64,000 nt of DNA from Yoonia sp. (GCA_023955335.1 JAGSGF010000012.1:1-64000), one strand, 5' to 3'. Positions 15,488 to 24,491 are shown, counted from the stretch's first letter. A program made the numbers and translations. The notes: generated by a model not told the origin, from the sequence alone.

Positions 15488-16485
15488 AGGATTTTCAGGT
15501 CGTCGGTATTGGCAACGCAATGGTAGATGTCCTAGCCCGCGCGCCAGATCGGTTTTTAGCAGAAGCTGGTATTGAAAAAGGCATCATGCAGCTGATCAAC
15601 ATGGACCGCGCCGTGGAGCTTTATGCAGCCATTGGTCCTGCGCGCGAAGTGTCTGGTGGATCTGCTGCCAATACGATTGCTGGGATTGCCCATTTGGGTG
15701 GTCGCACGGCGTATGTTGGCAAGGTAAAAGACGACCAGCTTGGTGCGATTTTTGCCCATGACCTGCGCGCGCAAGGGGCGGTATATGAAACGACCTTCGC
15801 CCCCAAGGATGCCGCCGATGAAACTGGCCGCTGTCTGATCGTCGTCACCCCTGATGGCGAGCGATCGATGAATACCTACTTGGGCGTGACTGAGTTTTTG
15901 ACTCCAGATGATATCGACGAGACCCAGATGGCCCAAGCCGAATGGATTTACCTTGAAGGCTACCGTTTTGACGGGCCTGAAAGCCACGCCGCTTTTGCCA
16001 AAGCAATTATAGCTTGCCGGACTGCAGGTGGACGCGTGTCGTTGACGCTTTCTGATCCGTTTTGTGTGAGCCGCCACCGCGATGCATTCCGTGCAATGAT
16101 CAAATCAGATGTTGATCTATTATTCTGTAATCGCGCCGAGATGCTGTCGATGTTTGAGACAGACGATTTTGACGCGGCCTTGGCGCAAGCCGCAACCGAG
16201 GTTGCGATTGTTGCTTGTACGGATTCCGAAAACGGTGCGCATATTTTGTGTGGAACCGATCATTGGCATGTAGCGGCAGCGCCTGTTCAAGTTGTTGATG
16301 CTACAGGTGCAGGTGATTTGTTCGCGGCTGCCTTTCTTTGGGCGCTTACCCATAAGTACGCGCTGTCTGATTGCGGGCGCATTGGGAATATCGCTGCTGC
16401 CGAGGTTATTAGCCATATCGGAGCCCGGCCTGAATCGGACCTGAACGCGCTTATTGCGCAGGCGGGGCTAGCGCCAGCCACATAG
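15484..16485 (+). CDS. PfkB family carbohydrate kinase (adenosine kinase-like)
   Basis: A 333-residue ribokinase-family kinase. The N-terminal pattern FQVVGIGNAMVDVLARAPD, the glycine-rich VSGGSAANTIAGIAHLGG and the C-terminal VVDATGAGDLFAAAFLWAL with the catalytic aspartate are diagnostic of PfkB kinases. The sequence is closest in style to the adenosine kinases annotated in roseobacters, which phosphorylate adenosine to AMP; the sugar or nucleoside specificity cannot be fixed by eye. It starts in an ATGA overlap with nth. Its last 35 bases overlap the end of the convergent gene on the minus strand, an unusually long tail-to-tail overlap. Confidence 0.9.
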   Translation: MKDFQVVGIGNAMVDVLARAPDRFLAEAGIEKGIMQLINMDRAVELYAAIGPAREVSGGSAANTIAGIAHLGGRTAYVGKVKDDQLGAIFAHDLRAQGAVYETTFAPKDAADETGRCLIVVTPDGERSMNTYLGVTEFLTPDDIDETQMAQAEWIYLEGYRFDGPESHAAFAKAIIACRTAGGRVSLTLSDPFCVSRHRDAFRAMIKSDVDLLFCNRAEMLSMFETDDFDAALAQAATEVAIVACTDSENGAHILCGTDHWHVAAAPVQVVDATGAGDLFAAAFLWALTHKYALSDCGRIGNIAAAEVISHIGARPESDLNALIAQAGLAPAT

Positions 16486-17161
16486 CGTCGACTGCATCGA
16501 TTTGTGAAGGATCAAATCGGTTTGCTTCTTTCCAATATTTGCCGGATGGCACGAAATACCCAAGGTTGCGTTCTTTTTGCAAAGCCGCCGCGACTGCTGT
16601 TTTACTGTGTTGCACCGGTTTTTGCGCGGCGGCGACGAGCCAGTGAGCTTGCGGGAAGGTAAGCTGGCTAGGGTCAGAGGATAGGTTCACCATCGCGCAG
16701 CCATTTTGTGCGGCCAACGCCATTAACCGTGCCGATTTTGCAGGAAGGGACCGCAACGAAATATCGTCTCGCAAAGGGTCGGCTGAACCGTGACCGTAAA
16801 AATGCGTTGGGCCGGAAGTCGCGTACATCATATCGCAGCCAATCATAGCGATGGCAGTAGGTTTGAGCGCGGATAGTGCCCAATACCCCGCCGTGAATGC
16901 CATCGTTCCCCCCGCATAGACGATCCCACCAAATTGGTTCTGGTGCGGGACGTAGGTTTCAGATCGAATAATCTGTTGTGTGCCTTGCATCCGTTCAGGT
17001 CGCCGGTCGATCGGAAAATCGTCGGGACAAATGAGGTAACTCCAATCTGAGCGTACGCGCCACGCATTGTTAATGGCAACAATATGGCTGAAATTGCATA
17101 AATCCCATTCTTGCGCCTGCAGCGCGTTTGGGCCGGATCCAATGATCAGAACTTTTGTCAT
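16451..17161 (-). CDS. Rossmann-like protein of a surface-glycan group (DUF115/MptE-like?)
   Basis: A 236-residue protein with an N-terminal nucleotide-binding-like strand-loop (TKVLIIGSGPNALQAQEW), SHIVAINNAWRVRSDWSYLI and a central AIAMIGCDMMYATSGPTHFY motif. The overall pattern is reminiscent of the MptE-like DUF115 fold seen in motility-accessory and glycan-modification proteins, but I cannot assign it firmly. The start at 17161 is preceded by GGGGAAC; a longer frame to 17290 has no support. It lies downstream of a family-2 sulfotransferase on the same strand and near a GT14 glycosyltransferase, which suggests work on a cell-surface polysaccharide. Its 3' end overlaps the PfkB gene by 35 bases. 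Confidence 0.6.
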   Translation of the reverse strand: MTKVLIIGSGPNALQAQEWDLCNFSHIVAINNAWRVRSDWSYLICPDDFPIDRRPERMQGTQQIIRSETYVPHQNQFGGIVYAGGTMAFTAGYWALSALKPTAIAMIGCDMMYATSGPTHFYGHGSADPLRDDISLRSLPAKSARLMALAAQNGCAMVNLSSDPSQLTFPQAHWLVAAAQKPVQHSKTAVAAALQKERNLGYFVPSGKYWKEANRFDPSQIDAVDAMWLALAPPAQ

Positions 17162-17449
17162 TTGTTCCCCGATTCTGCGACGAGACTTAATGCGAAAGTG
17201 TGGCTGGTCGAGGTGACGAAGCCTCCGGCGGACATATTTATGCTTTGAAAAAGAGAAAATGCGCCGCCAGCCTGAAGTCGCGTGGCGCAAGAGGCGTGGC
17301 AGCGACTTTTTCGTCGGCGGTCATCGGCATGTCTGCCTGTACCGCGGAACGATCGTACCAGACGTTGGTAAATATTAGGTAAAGGCGCGCTTTTTCCGAG
17401 CTTAAATATGTTGGGGGTGAGGCCCATAGGCCGAGGGGGCTAGCCCCTT
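17162..17449. other. 288-base gap between two minus-strand genes
   Basis: No credible gene. It contains a 12-bp perfect palindrome GGGGCTAGCCCC at 17436-17447, directly after the sulfotransferase stop, which could form a short hairpin. The rest presumably holds the promoter of the downstream Rossmann-like gene. Confidence 0.5.
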
Positions 17450-18268
17450 TTATTCCCCAAGTTTTGCGTGGACTTCGCTCAAGTCGATTTCGCCGATGGG
17501 CATTTTGTTGCCTGGGTTTTCAAAGTCGTATTTGAATAGCTGAAAGTCCTTTTTATAGATTTCCCAAATCAAATGCATCGATATATCATCAAAGTAGTCT
17601 TCGACAGGGTGCAACCGCTTGGGCCCGTGCCCTTCGCTTTCGTTGAACCGCGGAATTGCACCAAGGTCCACCGCGTTTGGTGTTTCGATTTTGTCGAGAA
17701 CCTGCTGCATGCCGTCGTTGAATTGTTCGGTCCAGAAAATCTTGTCGTATTTACCGCCGTTCACGATGAACGTGGAAATATGTCCAGACATTGCAGACCA
17801 ATGGATGTCAGGTTCCATTGGCCGCCGCCAACGGATGGTGTCGCGTGCAAATAGTAAAAACCGGCGGAACGACTTGATTTGGTCGAATTCGAATCCTGTT
17901 TCAGGGTCGCCTACTTCGATACCGTATTTCTGGATCAAAAGCGGGACAAGGTTGCCCCGATACCGTTTGCCATTGCGCTGGATGCCGCAGATCTTGTCAA
18001 AGAACGATGACAAAATCCGCGTGTATGGATTGCGGACGCACGTAAACGAATAGCTGTCGTGCGCTTTTACGTTGGATGTGATCAGCGGTTGGCTGTCGTC
18101 CATCGCCCATTTGTGTATGCCGCCTTTGGCGTCATGAATATCCCCGTCGAAAAACGAACCGTGGTCAGAATAATACATGATCTGCCCGATGGTCGAGCAG
18201 GCGCATTTGGGTACAACGCGGTAAACCACGCTCTCACTTTCGGTCATCCAAGTGCCGGGAAACCCCAT
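17450..18268 (-). CDS. carbohydrate sulfotransferase (Sulfotransfer_2 family)
   Basis: A 272-residue enzyme that would transfer sulfate from PAPS to a sugar hydroxyl. The 5'-phosphosulfate-binding loop is VPKCACSTIGQIMY near residue 18, and the 3'-phosphate-binding motif is FTCVRNPYTRILSSFFDKIC near residue 75; both fit Sulfotransfer_2 enzymes that act on glycans. No membrane segment is seen, unlike the eukaryotic Golgi relatives, so it should work in the cytosol on a precursor. A second ATG at 18247 (MTESES) is possible. It is divergent from the GT14 gene across a 151-base regulatory region and upstream of the Rossmann-like gene. Confidence 0.85.
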   Translation of the reverse strand: MGFPGTWMTESESVVYRVVPKCACSTIGQIMYYSDHGSFFDGDIHDAKGGIHKWAMDDSQPLITSNVKAHDSYSFTCVRNPYTRILSSFFDKICGIQRNGKRYRGNLVPLLIQKYGIEVGDPETGFEFDQIKSFRRFLLFARDTIRWRRPMEPDIHWSAMSGHISTFIVNGGKYDKIFWTEQFNDGMQQVLDKIETPNAVDLGAIPRFNESEGHGPKRLHPVEDYFDDISMHLIWEIYKKDFQLFKYDFENPGNKMPIGEIDLSEVHAKLGE

Positions 18269-18324
18269 TTACATCGTCTCCAATTACCTTAGCGCGCAGC
18301 ATCAACTTGTCGCTTACGTCATAG

Positions 18325-18355
18325 TTGACACACAAGAGCAAAGAAACCCTGTATT
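18325..18355 (+). promoter_or_regulatory. candidate promoter for the GT14 gene
   Basis: TTGACA at 18325-18330 and TGTATT at 18350-18355 (19-base spacer, so weaker than consensus) lie upstream of the glycosyltransferase start and immediately before an inverted repeat. Confidence 0.4.
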
Positions 18356-18363
18356 TTCAACGC

Positions 18364-18389
18364 TTGTTTACGGTATTAGGTGTAAACAA
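18364..18389. promoter_or_regulatory. inverted repeat, candidate operator upstream of the GT14 gene
   Basis: TTGTTTAC and GTAAACAA form a perfect 8-bp inverted repeat with a 10-base spacer, about 30 bases before the start codon and just past the candidate -10 element. A further half-site GTAAAC occurs at 18404-18409. This is where a dimeric repressor would block transcription. The regulator is unknown. Confidence 0.5.
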
Positions 18390-18419
18390 TCACGGATCAC
18401 GAGGTAAACTGTTTCCAGT

Positions 18420-19997
18420 ATGGCAAAAATCGCTTTCATTCTTCTGTGTCATAAAGACCCTGACGCTATTATTCAGCAGGCGCAGCAGCTGACTGCTGTG
18501 GGTGATTTTATTGCGATTCATTTTGATGCCCGCGCTCCTGCAAAGGCGTTCGCGCAAATCCAGACTGCATTGGCAGACAACCCCAATGTGGCCTTTGCCA
18601 AGAAGCGTATTAAGTGTGGGTGGGGCGAATGGTCTTTGGTGCAAGCTACCCTATATGCGGTGGAAGCTGCGGTCGATGCATTCCCGCGTGCCACGCATTT
18701 TTATATGGTGTCAGGCGATTGCATGGCGATCAAGTCAGCAAAATATGCCCATCAGTTCTTGGACGACAACGATGTCGATTATGTTGAGAGTTTCGATTAT
18801 TTTGAAAGTGATTGGATCAAGACGGGCTTCAAAGAAGAACGGTTAGTGTACCGCCACTTCTTTAACGAACGGACGCAAAAGCGCTTATTTTATGGGTCAT
18901 TTTGGCTTCAGCGCCGGTTTGGTATTACCCGCAAGGTACCTGCCGATCTGCAAGTTATGATTGGATCGCAGTGGTGGGTGCTTCGTCGGCGCACGATTGA
19001 ATGGATTATCGATTTTACCAAAAAGCGGAAAGATGTGATGCGGTTTTTCCGCACGACGTGGATTCCAGACGAGACGTTTTTTCAAACGCTTGTGCGGCAT
19101 CTTGTGCCTTCTAACGAAATTCAAACGCGCACGATGACATTTTTGATGTTTACTGATTACGGGATGCCCGTGACATTTTACAACGATCATTACGATTTGT
19201 TGTTGGCTCAAGACAGTCTGTTTGCCCGCAAGATTAGCACCGAAGCGACCGAGTTGAAGACCCGCTTGGGTAAGCTTTATGCATCGGGTCGTGATGACTT
19301 TAAGGTGTCGAATGAAGGCCGCAGCCTGTTCAGGTTCCTAAGCGGGCGCGGCCGCATTGGCCGTCGCTTTGCCTCCCGATTCTGGGAAACCGAAACATCG
19401 CTGGGGCGTGAACGCGAGCTCCTGATTCTGGCCTGTAAAAAATGGCATGTTGCCAAGCGCCTTGTTGGGTCGATCCGCCATCACACGGATATTCCTACGA
19501 TTGAGTATTTGTTTAACGAACAAGACGCGTCTTTGCCGGACCTTGGTGGTATCCAGTCCAATCTGGACAAGCGCACCAGACACCGCCGCGCTTTGATGCG
19601 CATGTTGTTTGATTATTATGACACCGACCGTCTGATTATTTGTCTCGATACCGCTAGCCTTGATCTGATGCAGGATTTCTTTTCGGACCGATCGACGACA
19701 AAATTGTTAGAGATTGAGTGTGGCATGACGGATGAGTATTTGGCCGGTCACGCCCGCCGTGTCGGCCTTGCTGGAGACCAGACGTCGGATGAGACGTTGG
19801 CCCAGTTATTGCCGACGATCCGCTATGATGTGTTGTTCGAAAGCGACCGCATTCGTGATGCCGGGTTTGAGAACTTTGGCCGTATCGTCGAAGCAAATAG
19901 CCCTCAGGACAATGCGCATCCGATTTCCCGTTTCTTATCTGTCGACGATGAAACCGCCCGTCAGATTGCCGAAACCCCACACCTGTTTGTTGACTAA
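18420..19997 (+). CDS. core-2/I-branching type N-acetylglucosaminyltransferase (GT14) with C-terminal extension
   Basis: A 525-residue protein. Residues 1-270 match the bacterial branch of glycosyltransferase family 14: AKIAFILLCHKDPDAIIQQA at the start, FIAIHFDARAPAKAF, KKRIKCGWGEWSLVQATLYA, ATHFYMVSGDCMAIKSAKY, then IGSQWWVLRRRTIEWI and TWIPDETFFQTLVRHL with the acidic acceptor-binding pair. The C-terminal 230 residues (from about 300) form a second domain, in roseobacters annotated as DUF5928, of unknown role. The enzyme likely adds a branching amino sugar to a surface polysaccharide. Its neighbours across the divergent promoter are a sulfotransferase and a Rossmann-like protein, which together suggest a sulfated glycan. 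Confidence 0.85.
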   Translation: MAKIAFILLCHKDPDAIIQQAQQLTAVGDFIAIHFDARAPAKAFAQIQTALADNPNVAFAKKRIKCGWGEWSLVQATLYAVEAAVDAFPRATHFYMVSGDCMAIKSAKYAHQFLDDNDVDYVESFDYFESDWIKTGFKEERLVYRHFFNERTQKRLFYGSFWLQRRFGITRKVPADLQVMIGSQWWVLRRRTIEWIIDFTKKRKDVMRFFRTTWIPDETFFQTLVRHLVPSNEIQTRTMTFLMFTDYGMPVTFYNDHYDLLLAQDSLFARKISTEATELKTRLGKLYASGRDDFKVSNEGRSLFRFLSGRGRIGRRFASRFWETETSLGRERELLILACKKWHVAKRLVGSIRHHTDIPTIEYLFNEQDASLPDLGGIQSNLDKRTRHRRALMRMLFDYYDTDRLIICLDTASLDLMQDFFSDRSTTKLLEIECGMTDEYLAGHARRVGLAGDQTSDETLAQLLPTIRYDVLFESDRIRDAGFENFGRIVEANSPQDNAHPISRFLSVDDETARQIAETPHLFVD

Positions 19998-20008
19998 AGG
20001 CCTGCCTG

Positions 20009-20371
20009 ATGACGTTTGATTATGATGACCAGAATATCTTTGCCAAGATTCTACGCGGCGAGATCCCGAATTCTACAGTGTTCGAGAATGACCATGCCTT
20101 GGCGTTCAACGATATTGCCCCGCAAGCCGCGGTGCATGTGCTGGTAATCCCTAAGGGGCCGTATGTCAGCTTAGATCACTTCGCCCGCGATGCGCGCCCC
20201 GAGGAGCAAACCGGTTTCTTTGCAGCCGTGGCCGCCGTCTGTGCTGCGACAGGAGTTGAGGCCGGTTTCCGCGCAATCGCCAACACGCGATCCCACGGTG
20301 TGCAGGACGTGCCGCATTTTCACATGCACATTATTGGTGGTCAGCAGTTGGGGCGCATGTTGCCGAAATAA
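20009..20371 (+). CDS. HIT family protein (Hint-like purine nucleotide phosphoramidase)
   Basis: A 120-residue histidine-triad protein. It begins NIFAKILRGEIPNSTVFEND, typical of the HinT branch, and has the catalytic triad HFHMHIIGG near the C-terminus. Members hydrolyse adenosine phosphoramidates and related nucleotide conjugates. It lies 11 bases after the glycosyltransferase stop on the same strand and could be co-transcribed, although a functional link is not evident. A dispersed intergenic motif follows it. Confidence 0.94.
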   Translation: MTFDYDDQNIFAKILRGEIPNSTVFENDHALAFNDIAPQAAVHVLVIPKGPYVSLDHFARDARPEEQTGFFAAVAAVCAATGVEAGFRAIANTRSHGVQDVPHFHMHIIGGQQLGRMLPK

Positions 20372-20384
20372 GGGCCTTCGGCGA

Positions 20385-20409
20385 GAGTATTTTTCAAAAA
20401 GCGAGGCGG
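20385..20409 (-). repeat. dispersed intergenic motif, copy B
   Basis: On the minus strand it contains CTCGCTTTTTGAAAAATACTC, matching copies at 9515-9538 and 55465-55488. It lies in the 40-base gap between convergent genes. Confidence 0.6.
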
Positions 20410-20411
20410 GA

Positions 20412-21338
20412 TTAATTTTTGGTTAATGCCAAGAAGACGTCTTCAAGGTCGGATTGTTCCGTTGTGATGTCTTTGATCTCGATTCTAGCGTTTCGGATCA
20501 GGTCGAGCACCGCGTCTGCGCTGGTGATGCTGGACTGATAGGTGAAGGTCAGTTGCCCGTTGTCTCGTTTGGCCCCTGTGACTGTGGCTGGTAGCGTGGG
20601 CAGGGCGCTGTCGCGCGCAGGCGTGATCACGAGCGTTTTATGGTCAAGTCGTCCGAGCAGGTTCTTGGTACTGTCGCGCACGATCAATTTGCCGTGGTTG
20701 ATGATACCGATATCGTCGCAGATTGCCTCGGCTTCTTCCAGATAATGTGTCGTCAGGATAATCGTGACACCCCGCGCATTCAGGTCGCGCACGTTGTCCC
20801 ACAGCAGATTGCGTAGCGCGATGTCGACGCCTGCGGTGGGTTCATCAAGCACGAGGATTTGGGGCGAATGAACGAGTGCCTTGCCAAGGAGCAGGCGCCG
20901 CCGCATCCCGCCTGACAAGGATCGCGAATAGGCGTTTGCCTTGTCCGTCAGTCCGATCAGTTCGAGGATTTCCGCTGTTTTACGCTGGGATTTTGGCACG
21001 CCGTAGAGGCCTGCTTGCACGTCTAAAGACCCCGCAGGCGTGAAAAACGGGTCGAGATGCGGTTCTTGCGGCATGATGCCAATAGACGCGCGGCTTTGCC
21101 GTGGATTTGTGTCTTGATCAAAGCCCCAGATCTTCACTGACCCTGCGGTCTTGGTGACAAGTCCTGCGAGGATGTTGATCAGCGTCGATTTGCCCGCGCC
21201 GTTTGGCCCCAGAAGCCCAAATATCGCACCGCGCGGGATGTTCAAATCGATCCCGTGCAGGGCCGTTTTCGCGTCAGATTTACCAGTGGCCGCATAGGTC
21301 TTTTTCAGACCCGAGATTTCGATCGCATTGGATGTCAT
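20412..21338 (-). CDS. ABC transporter ATP-binding protein
   Basis: A 308-residue ATPase of the ABC-2/drug-export type. Walker A is GLLGPNGAGKST (about residues 40-51), the Q-loop is IGIMPQEPHLDPFF, the signature is LSGGMRRRLLLGKAL, Walker B is ILVLDEPTAGVD, followed by the switch histidine in LTTHYLEEAEAICDD. The C-terminal 70 residues after the nucleotide-binding domain (KTLVITPARDSAL... LEDVFLALTKN) are typical of exporters whose permease is a separate ABC2 membrane protein. No permease lies next to it in this window, so its partner must be elsewhere. It is divergent from the small zinc-finger gene. Confidence 0.92.
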   Translation of the reverse strand: MTSNAIEISGLKKTYAATGKSDAKTALHGIDLNIPRGAIFGLLGPNGAGKSTLINILAGLVTKTAGSVKIWGFDQDTNPRQSRASIGIMPQEPHLDPFFTPAGSLDVQAGLYGVPKSQRKTAEILELIGLTDKANAYSRSLSGGMRRRLLLGKALVHSPQILVLDEPTAGVDIALRNLLWDNVRDLNARGVTIILTTHYLEEAEAICDDIGIINHGKLIVRDSTKNLLGRLDHKTLVITPARDSALPTLPATVTGAKRDNGQLTFTYQSSITSADAVLDLIRNARIEIKDITTEQSDLEDVFLALTKN

Positions 21339-21421
21339 TGTGCGTCTTTCCTAGCGTGTGCGCCTTGTGTTAGGAACATGTAAGGCGGGCAATGGCTCGC
21401 GGCAACCAGACAGGACCGGAT

Positions 21422-21601
21422 ATGACTAGACCCGCACCAGAAACTATCATCGTGAACGACTACCGCGTTGCCTGTGATGGCGGCGAAGGTGCATTGGGCC
21501 ACCCACGTGTTTGGCTGCAGATCCCGGGTGAACATGGCTGGGTGGAATGCCCGTACTGCGATGCAAAGCTGGTCCACAAGGATTTTGAAGGCAAAGTCTG
21601 A
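21422..21601 (+). CDS. small zinc-finger domain protein (NDUFS6-like)
   Basis: A 59-residue protein with [17 protein letters not shown] and then [12 protein letters not shown]: one Cys, one His and a CPYC pair, which match the zinc site of NDUFS6-type proteins, accessory subunits of alphaproteobacterial complex I. The start at ATG 21422 ([11 protein letters not shown]) was preferred over an in-frame start ten codons earlier. It lies 59 bases upstream of polA on the same strand. The complex I assignment is family knowledge; nothing nearby confirms it. Confidence 0.85.
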   Translation: MTRPAPETIIVNDYRVACDGGEGALGHPRVWLQIPGEHGWVECPYCDAKLVHKDFEGKV

Positions 21602-21660
21602 TCTGGCGGTTGCCCCCGAATGGTGGCACTTTACCCCCAATCTGATTTTGGGGGCCTTAC

Positions 21661-24465
21661 ATGACACAGCAATTCGGCAAAGGGTGCCATCTGCACCTGA
21701 TTGACGGCTCGGCATATATTTTCCGTGCCTATCACGCGTTGCCTCCGCTGACCCGCAAGTCGGACGGGTTGCCTGTGGGCGCAGTCAGCGGGTTTGTAAA
21801 CATGTTGCAGCGGTATCTGCAGGACAATACTGGCCCCGATGCGCCGACCCATGTGGCCGTGATTTTCGACAAGGGCAGCCATACGTTCCGCAACGAGATG
21901 TACGACCAATACAAAGCCAACCGCGACGCCATGCCAGAGGATTTGCGTCCGCAGATGCCCCTGACCCGAGAGGCGACCCGCGCATTCAATATTGCCTGCG
22001 AAGAGATCGAAGGGTTTGAAGCTGATGACATCATCGCCACCCTTGCCCATCAGGGCCGCGATGCTGGTGGTCGCGTCACGATTTTGTCGTCCGATAAGGA
22101 CTTGATGCAGCTGGTTGGTGGTGGCGTTGAGATGCTTGATCCAATGAAGAACAAGATCATTGATGCTGACGGTGTGCGAGAAAAATTCGGGGTCGGTCCT
22201 GAACGTGTTGTCGATGTGCAGGCATTGGCTGGTGATAGCGTCGACAATGTGCCCGGTGCGCCCGGAATCGGCATCAAGACGGCAGCGCTGTTGATTAACG
22301 AGTACGGCGACCTTGAGACGCTGTTGGACCGCGCGGGCGAGATTAAGCAACCTAAACGTCGTGAAAGCCTGGTCGATAATCGTGCCCAGATTGAGTTGTC
22401 CAAGAAGTTGGTGCAGCTAGACTGTGGGATGGATTTGCCGTTTGATCTGGACAGTCTTGAGGTCAAGGATGCTGTGCCAGAAGACCTGTTGGCGTTCTTG
22501 GCGAAAATGGAATTCCGCACGATTTTGAAACGTGTGGCAGACAAATTTGGCGCGACAGCCCCTGTGATCGAAGATGCGGCATTTGCAAAATTGGCCGAGG
22601 CGGTTCCGTTTAATTCTGATGCCTATGAAAAGGTGTCTGATGCCGCCGCATTGCAGGTCTGGATCGACCGGATTTATGCCCGTGGCTATGTGGCCGTTGA
22701 TACCGAAACGACTGCGCTCAATGAAATGCGTGCCAAGCTGGTTGGCGTGTCATTATGTGTGGAGGCCGGACAGGCTTGCTACATCCCGTTGACCCATAAA
22801 GCGGCCGCTCAAGATGATCTGTTTGGGTCCGATGCCCGTGCCGAAGGGCAGATGGATTTCGCGATCTGCATCGCAATGCTCAAGCCGATGTTGGAGGATG
22901 AAAGTATCCTTAAAATCGGGCAAAACATGAAATACGATGCCAAGATTTTTGCGCGCGTCGGTGTGGATATTCACCCGATCGACGACACGATGTTGATGTC
23001 ATATGCGATGCATGGTGGGCTGCATAATCACGGTATGGATTTGTTGTCACAGCGGTATCTGGGTCATACGCCTATTCCGATTAAGCCCCTGTTGGGGGCA
23101 GGTAAATCTGCGATTACGTTTGACCGTGTGCCGATTGAAGACGCGGTGAAATATGCAGCCGAGGATGCCGATATTACGCTGCGCCTTTGGCAACTGTTCA
23201 AGCCGTTGTTGCATACCAAGACAGTCACAACCGTTTACGAGACGCTAGAGCGTCCGTTGGTTCCGGTGCTCGCCCAGATGGAAATGCACGGCATTAAGGT
23301 AGACCGCGATACGCTGAGCCGGATGTCAAATGCGTTTGCCCAGAAGATGGCGGGCCTTGAGGCAGGCATTCACGAGATGGTCGGTCGGTCGTTTAACGTG
23401 GCATCCCCCAAGCAATTGGGTGAGATTTTGTTTGACGAAATGGGTCTTGAGATGCCGGACGGAAAAAAGCCGTCGACGGGCAAAACAGGTGCCTATTCCA
23501 CAGGTGCCGATGTGCTTGAAGATCTTGCGACGATCCATGATTTACCGCGGTTGATTTTGGATTGGCGTCAGTTGGCGAAACTGAAATCAACATATACGGA
23601 CGCGCTGCAAGAGCATATCAACGCCGAAACGGGGCGCGTGCATACGTCGTATTCGATTGCCGGTGCCAACACAGGTCGGCTTGCGTCGACTGATCCGAAT
23701 TTGCAGAACATTCCGGTGAGGTCTGAAGAAGGCCGCCGTATCCGCGAGGCGTTTATCGCAGATGAGGGCAAGGTTCTGGTCAGTCTGGACTATAGCCAGA
23801 TCGAGCTGCGGATTTTGGCCCATGTGGCAGACATCGACGCATTGAAGCAGGCGTTCCGTGATGGTGTTGATATTCACGCGCAGACTGCATCGGAAATGTT
23901 CGATGTGCCGCTGGAAGACATGACGCCTGATATTCGTAGTCAGGCGAAGGCGATTAACTTTGGTGTGATTTATGGGATTTCCGGGTTCGGGCTGGCACGA
24001 AATTTGCGCATTCCACGGGCCGAGGCGCAGGGGTTCATTGACCGCTATTTCGAGCGATTCCCGGGTATTCGGACCTATATGGATCAGACGGTGCAATTCG
24101 CGAAAGACCATAATTATGTCGAGACGTTGTTTGGTCGGCGCATCAATACGCCCGAGATTAATGCCAAGGGACCGCAGGCCGGCTTTGCCAAGCGGGCCGC
24201 GATTAACGCTCCAATTCAGGGGACAGCAGCGGATGTTATTCGCCGTGCGATGATCCGTATGCCAGATGCGATTGCGGATATTCCGGCAAAGATGTTGTTG
24301 CAGGTCCACGATGAATTGATCTTTGAAGTGGACGCAGATGCGGCGGATGATCTGATCACCGCGGCGCGTGGCGTCATGGAAAATGCGTCCGATCCGGCGG
24401 TGAAGCTGGATGTGAAATTGAGTGTGGATGCGGGGCAGGGCGCGAGCTGGGCCGAGGCGCATTAG
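21661..24465 (+). CDS. polA: DNA polymerase I
   Basis: Replication and repair polymerase of 934 residues. The N-terminal 5'-3' exonuclease domain (to about residue 290) shows HLHLIDGSAYIFRAYHALPP, EEIEGFEADDIIATLAH and LSSDKDLMQL. The middle domain keeps an active 3'-5' proofreading signature, AVDTETTALNEMRAKLVGVS, with acidic residues, unlike polymerases that lost it. The polymerase domain has STDPNLQNIPVRSEEGRRIR, VSLDYSQIELRILAH (motif A), RSQAKAINFGVIYGISGFGL (O helix) and LLQVHDELIFEV (motif C). The full family length is present. A dispersed palindromic repeat starts 5 bases after its stop. Confidence 0.98.
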   Translation: MTQQFGKGCHLHLIDGSAYIFRAYHALPPLTRKSDGLPVGAVSGFVNMLQRYLQDNTGPDAPTHVAVIFDKGSHTFRNEMYDQYKANRDAMPEDLRPQMPLTREATRAFNIACEEIEGFEADDIIATLAHQGRDAGGRVTILSSDKDLMQLVGGGVEMLDPMKNKIIDADGVREKFGVGPERVVDVQALAGDSVDNVPGAPGIGIKTAALLINEYGDLETLLDRAGEIKQPKRRESLVDNRAQIELSKKLVQLDCGMDLPFDLDSLEVKDAVPEDLLAFLAKMEFRTILKRVADKFGATAPVIEDAAFAKLAEAVPFNSDAYEKVSDAAALQVWIDRIYARGYVAVDTETTALNEMRAKLVGVSLCVEAGQACYIPLTHKAAAQDDLFGSDARAEGQMDFAICIAMLKPMLEDESILKIGQNMKYDAKIFARVGVDIHPIDDTMLMSYAMHGGLHNHGMDLLSQRYLGHTPIPIKPLLGAGKSAITFDRVPIEDAVKYAAEDADITLRLWQLFKPLLHTKTVTTVYETLERPLVPVLAQMEMHGIKVDRDTLSRMSNAFAQKMAGLEAGIHEMVGRSFNVASPKQLGEILFDEMGLEMPDGKKPSTGKTGAYSTGADVLEDLATIHDLPRLILDWRQLAKLKSTYTDALQEHINAETGRVHTSYSIAGANTGRLASTDPNLQNIPVRSEEGRRIREAFIADEGKVLVSLDYSQIELRILAHVADIDALKQAFRDGVDIHAQTASEMFDVPLEDMTPDIRSQAKAINFGVIYGISGFGLARNLRIPRAEAQGFIDRYFERFPGIRTYMDQTVQFAKDHNYVETLFGRRINTPEINAKGPQAGFAKRAAINAPIQGTAADVIRRAMIRMPDAIADIPAKMLLQVHDELIFEVDADAADDLITAARGVMENASDPAVKLDVKLSVDAGQGASWAEAH

Positions 24466-24469
24466 GAAT

Positions 24470-24491
24470 GATGGGTTAAAACCCATCCTAC
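24470..24491 (-). repeat. dispersed palindromic repeat, copy 2
   Basis: The palindrome GATGGGTTAAAACCCATC followed by CTAC, opposite in orientation to copy 1, starting 5 bases after the polA stop and upstream of the terminator shared with hsp20. Confidence 0.85.
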
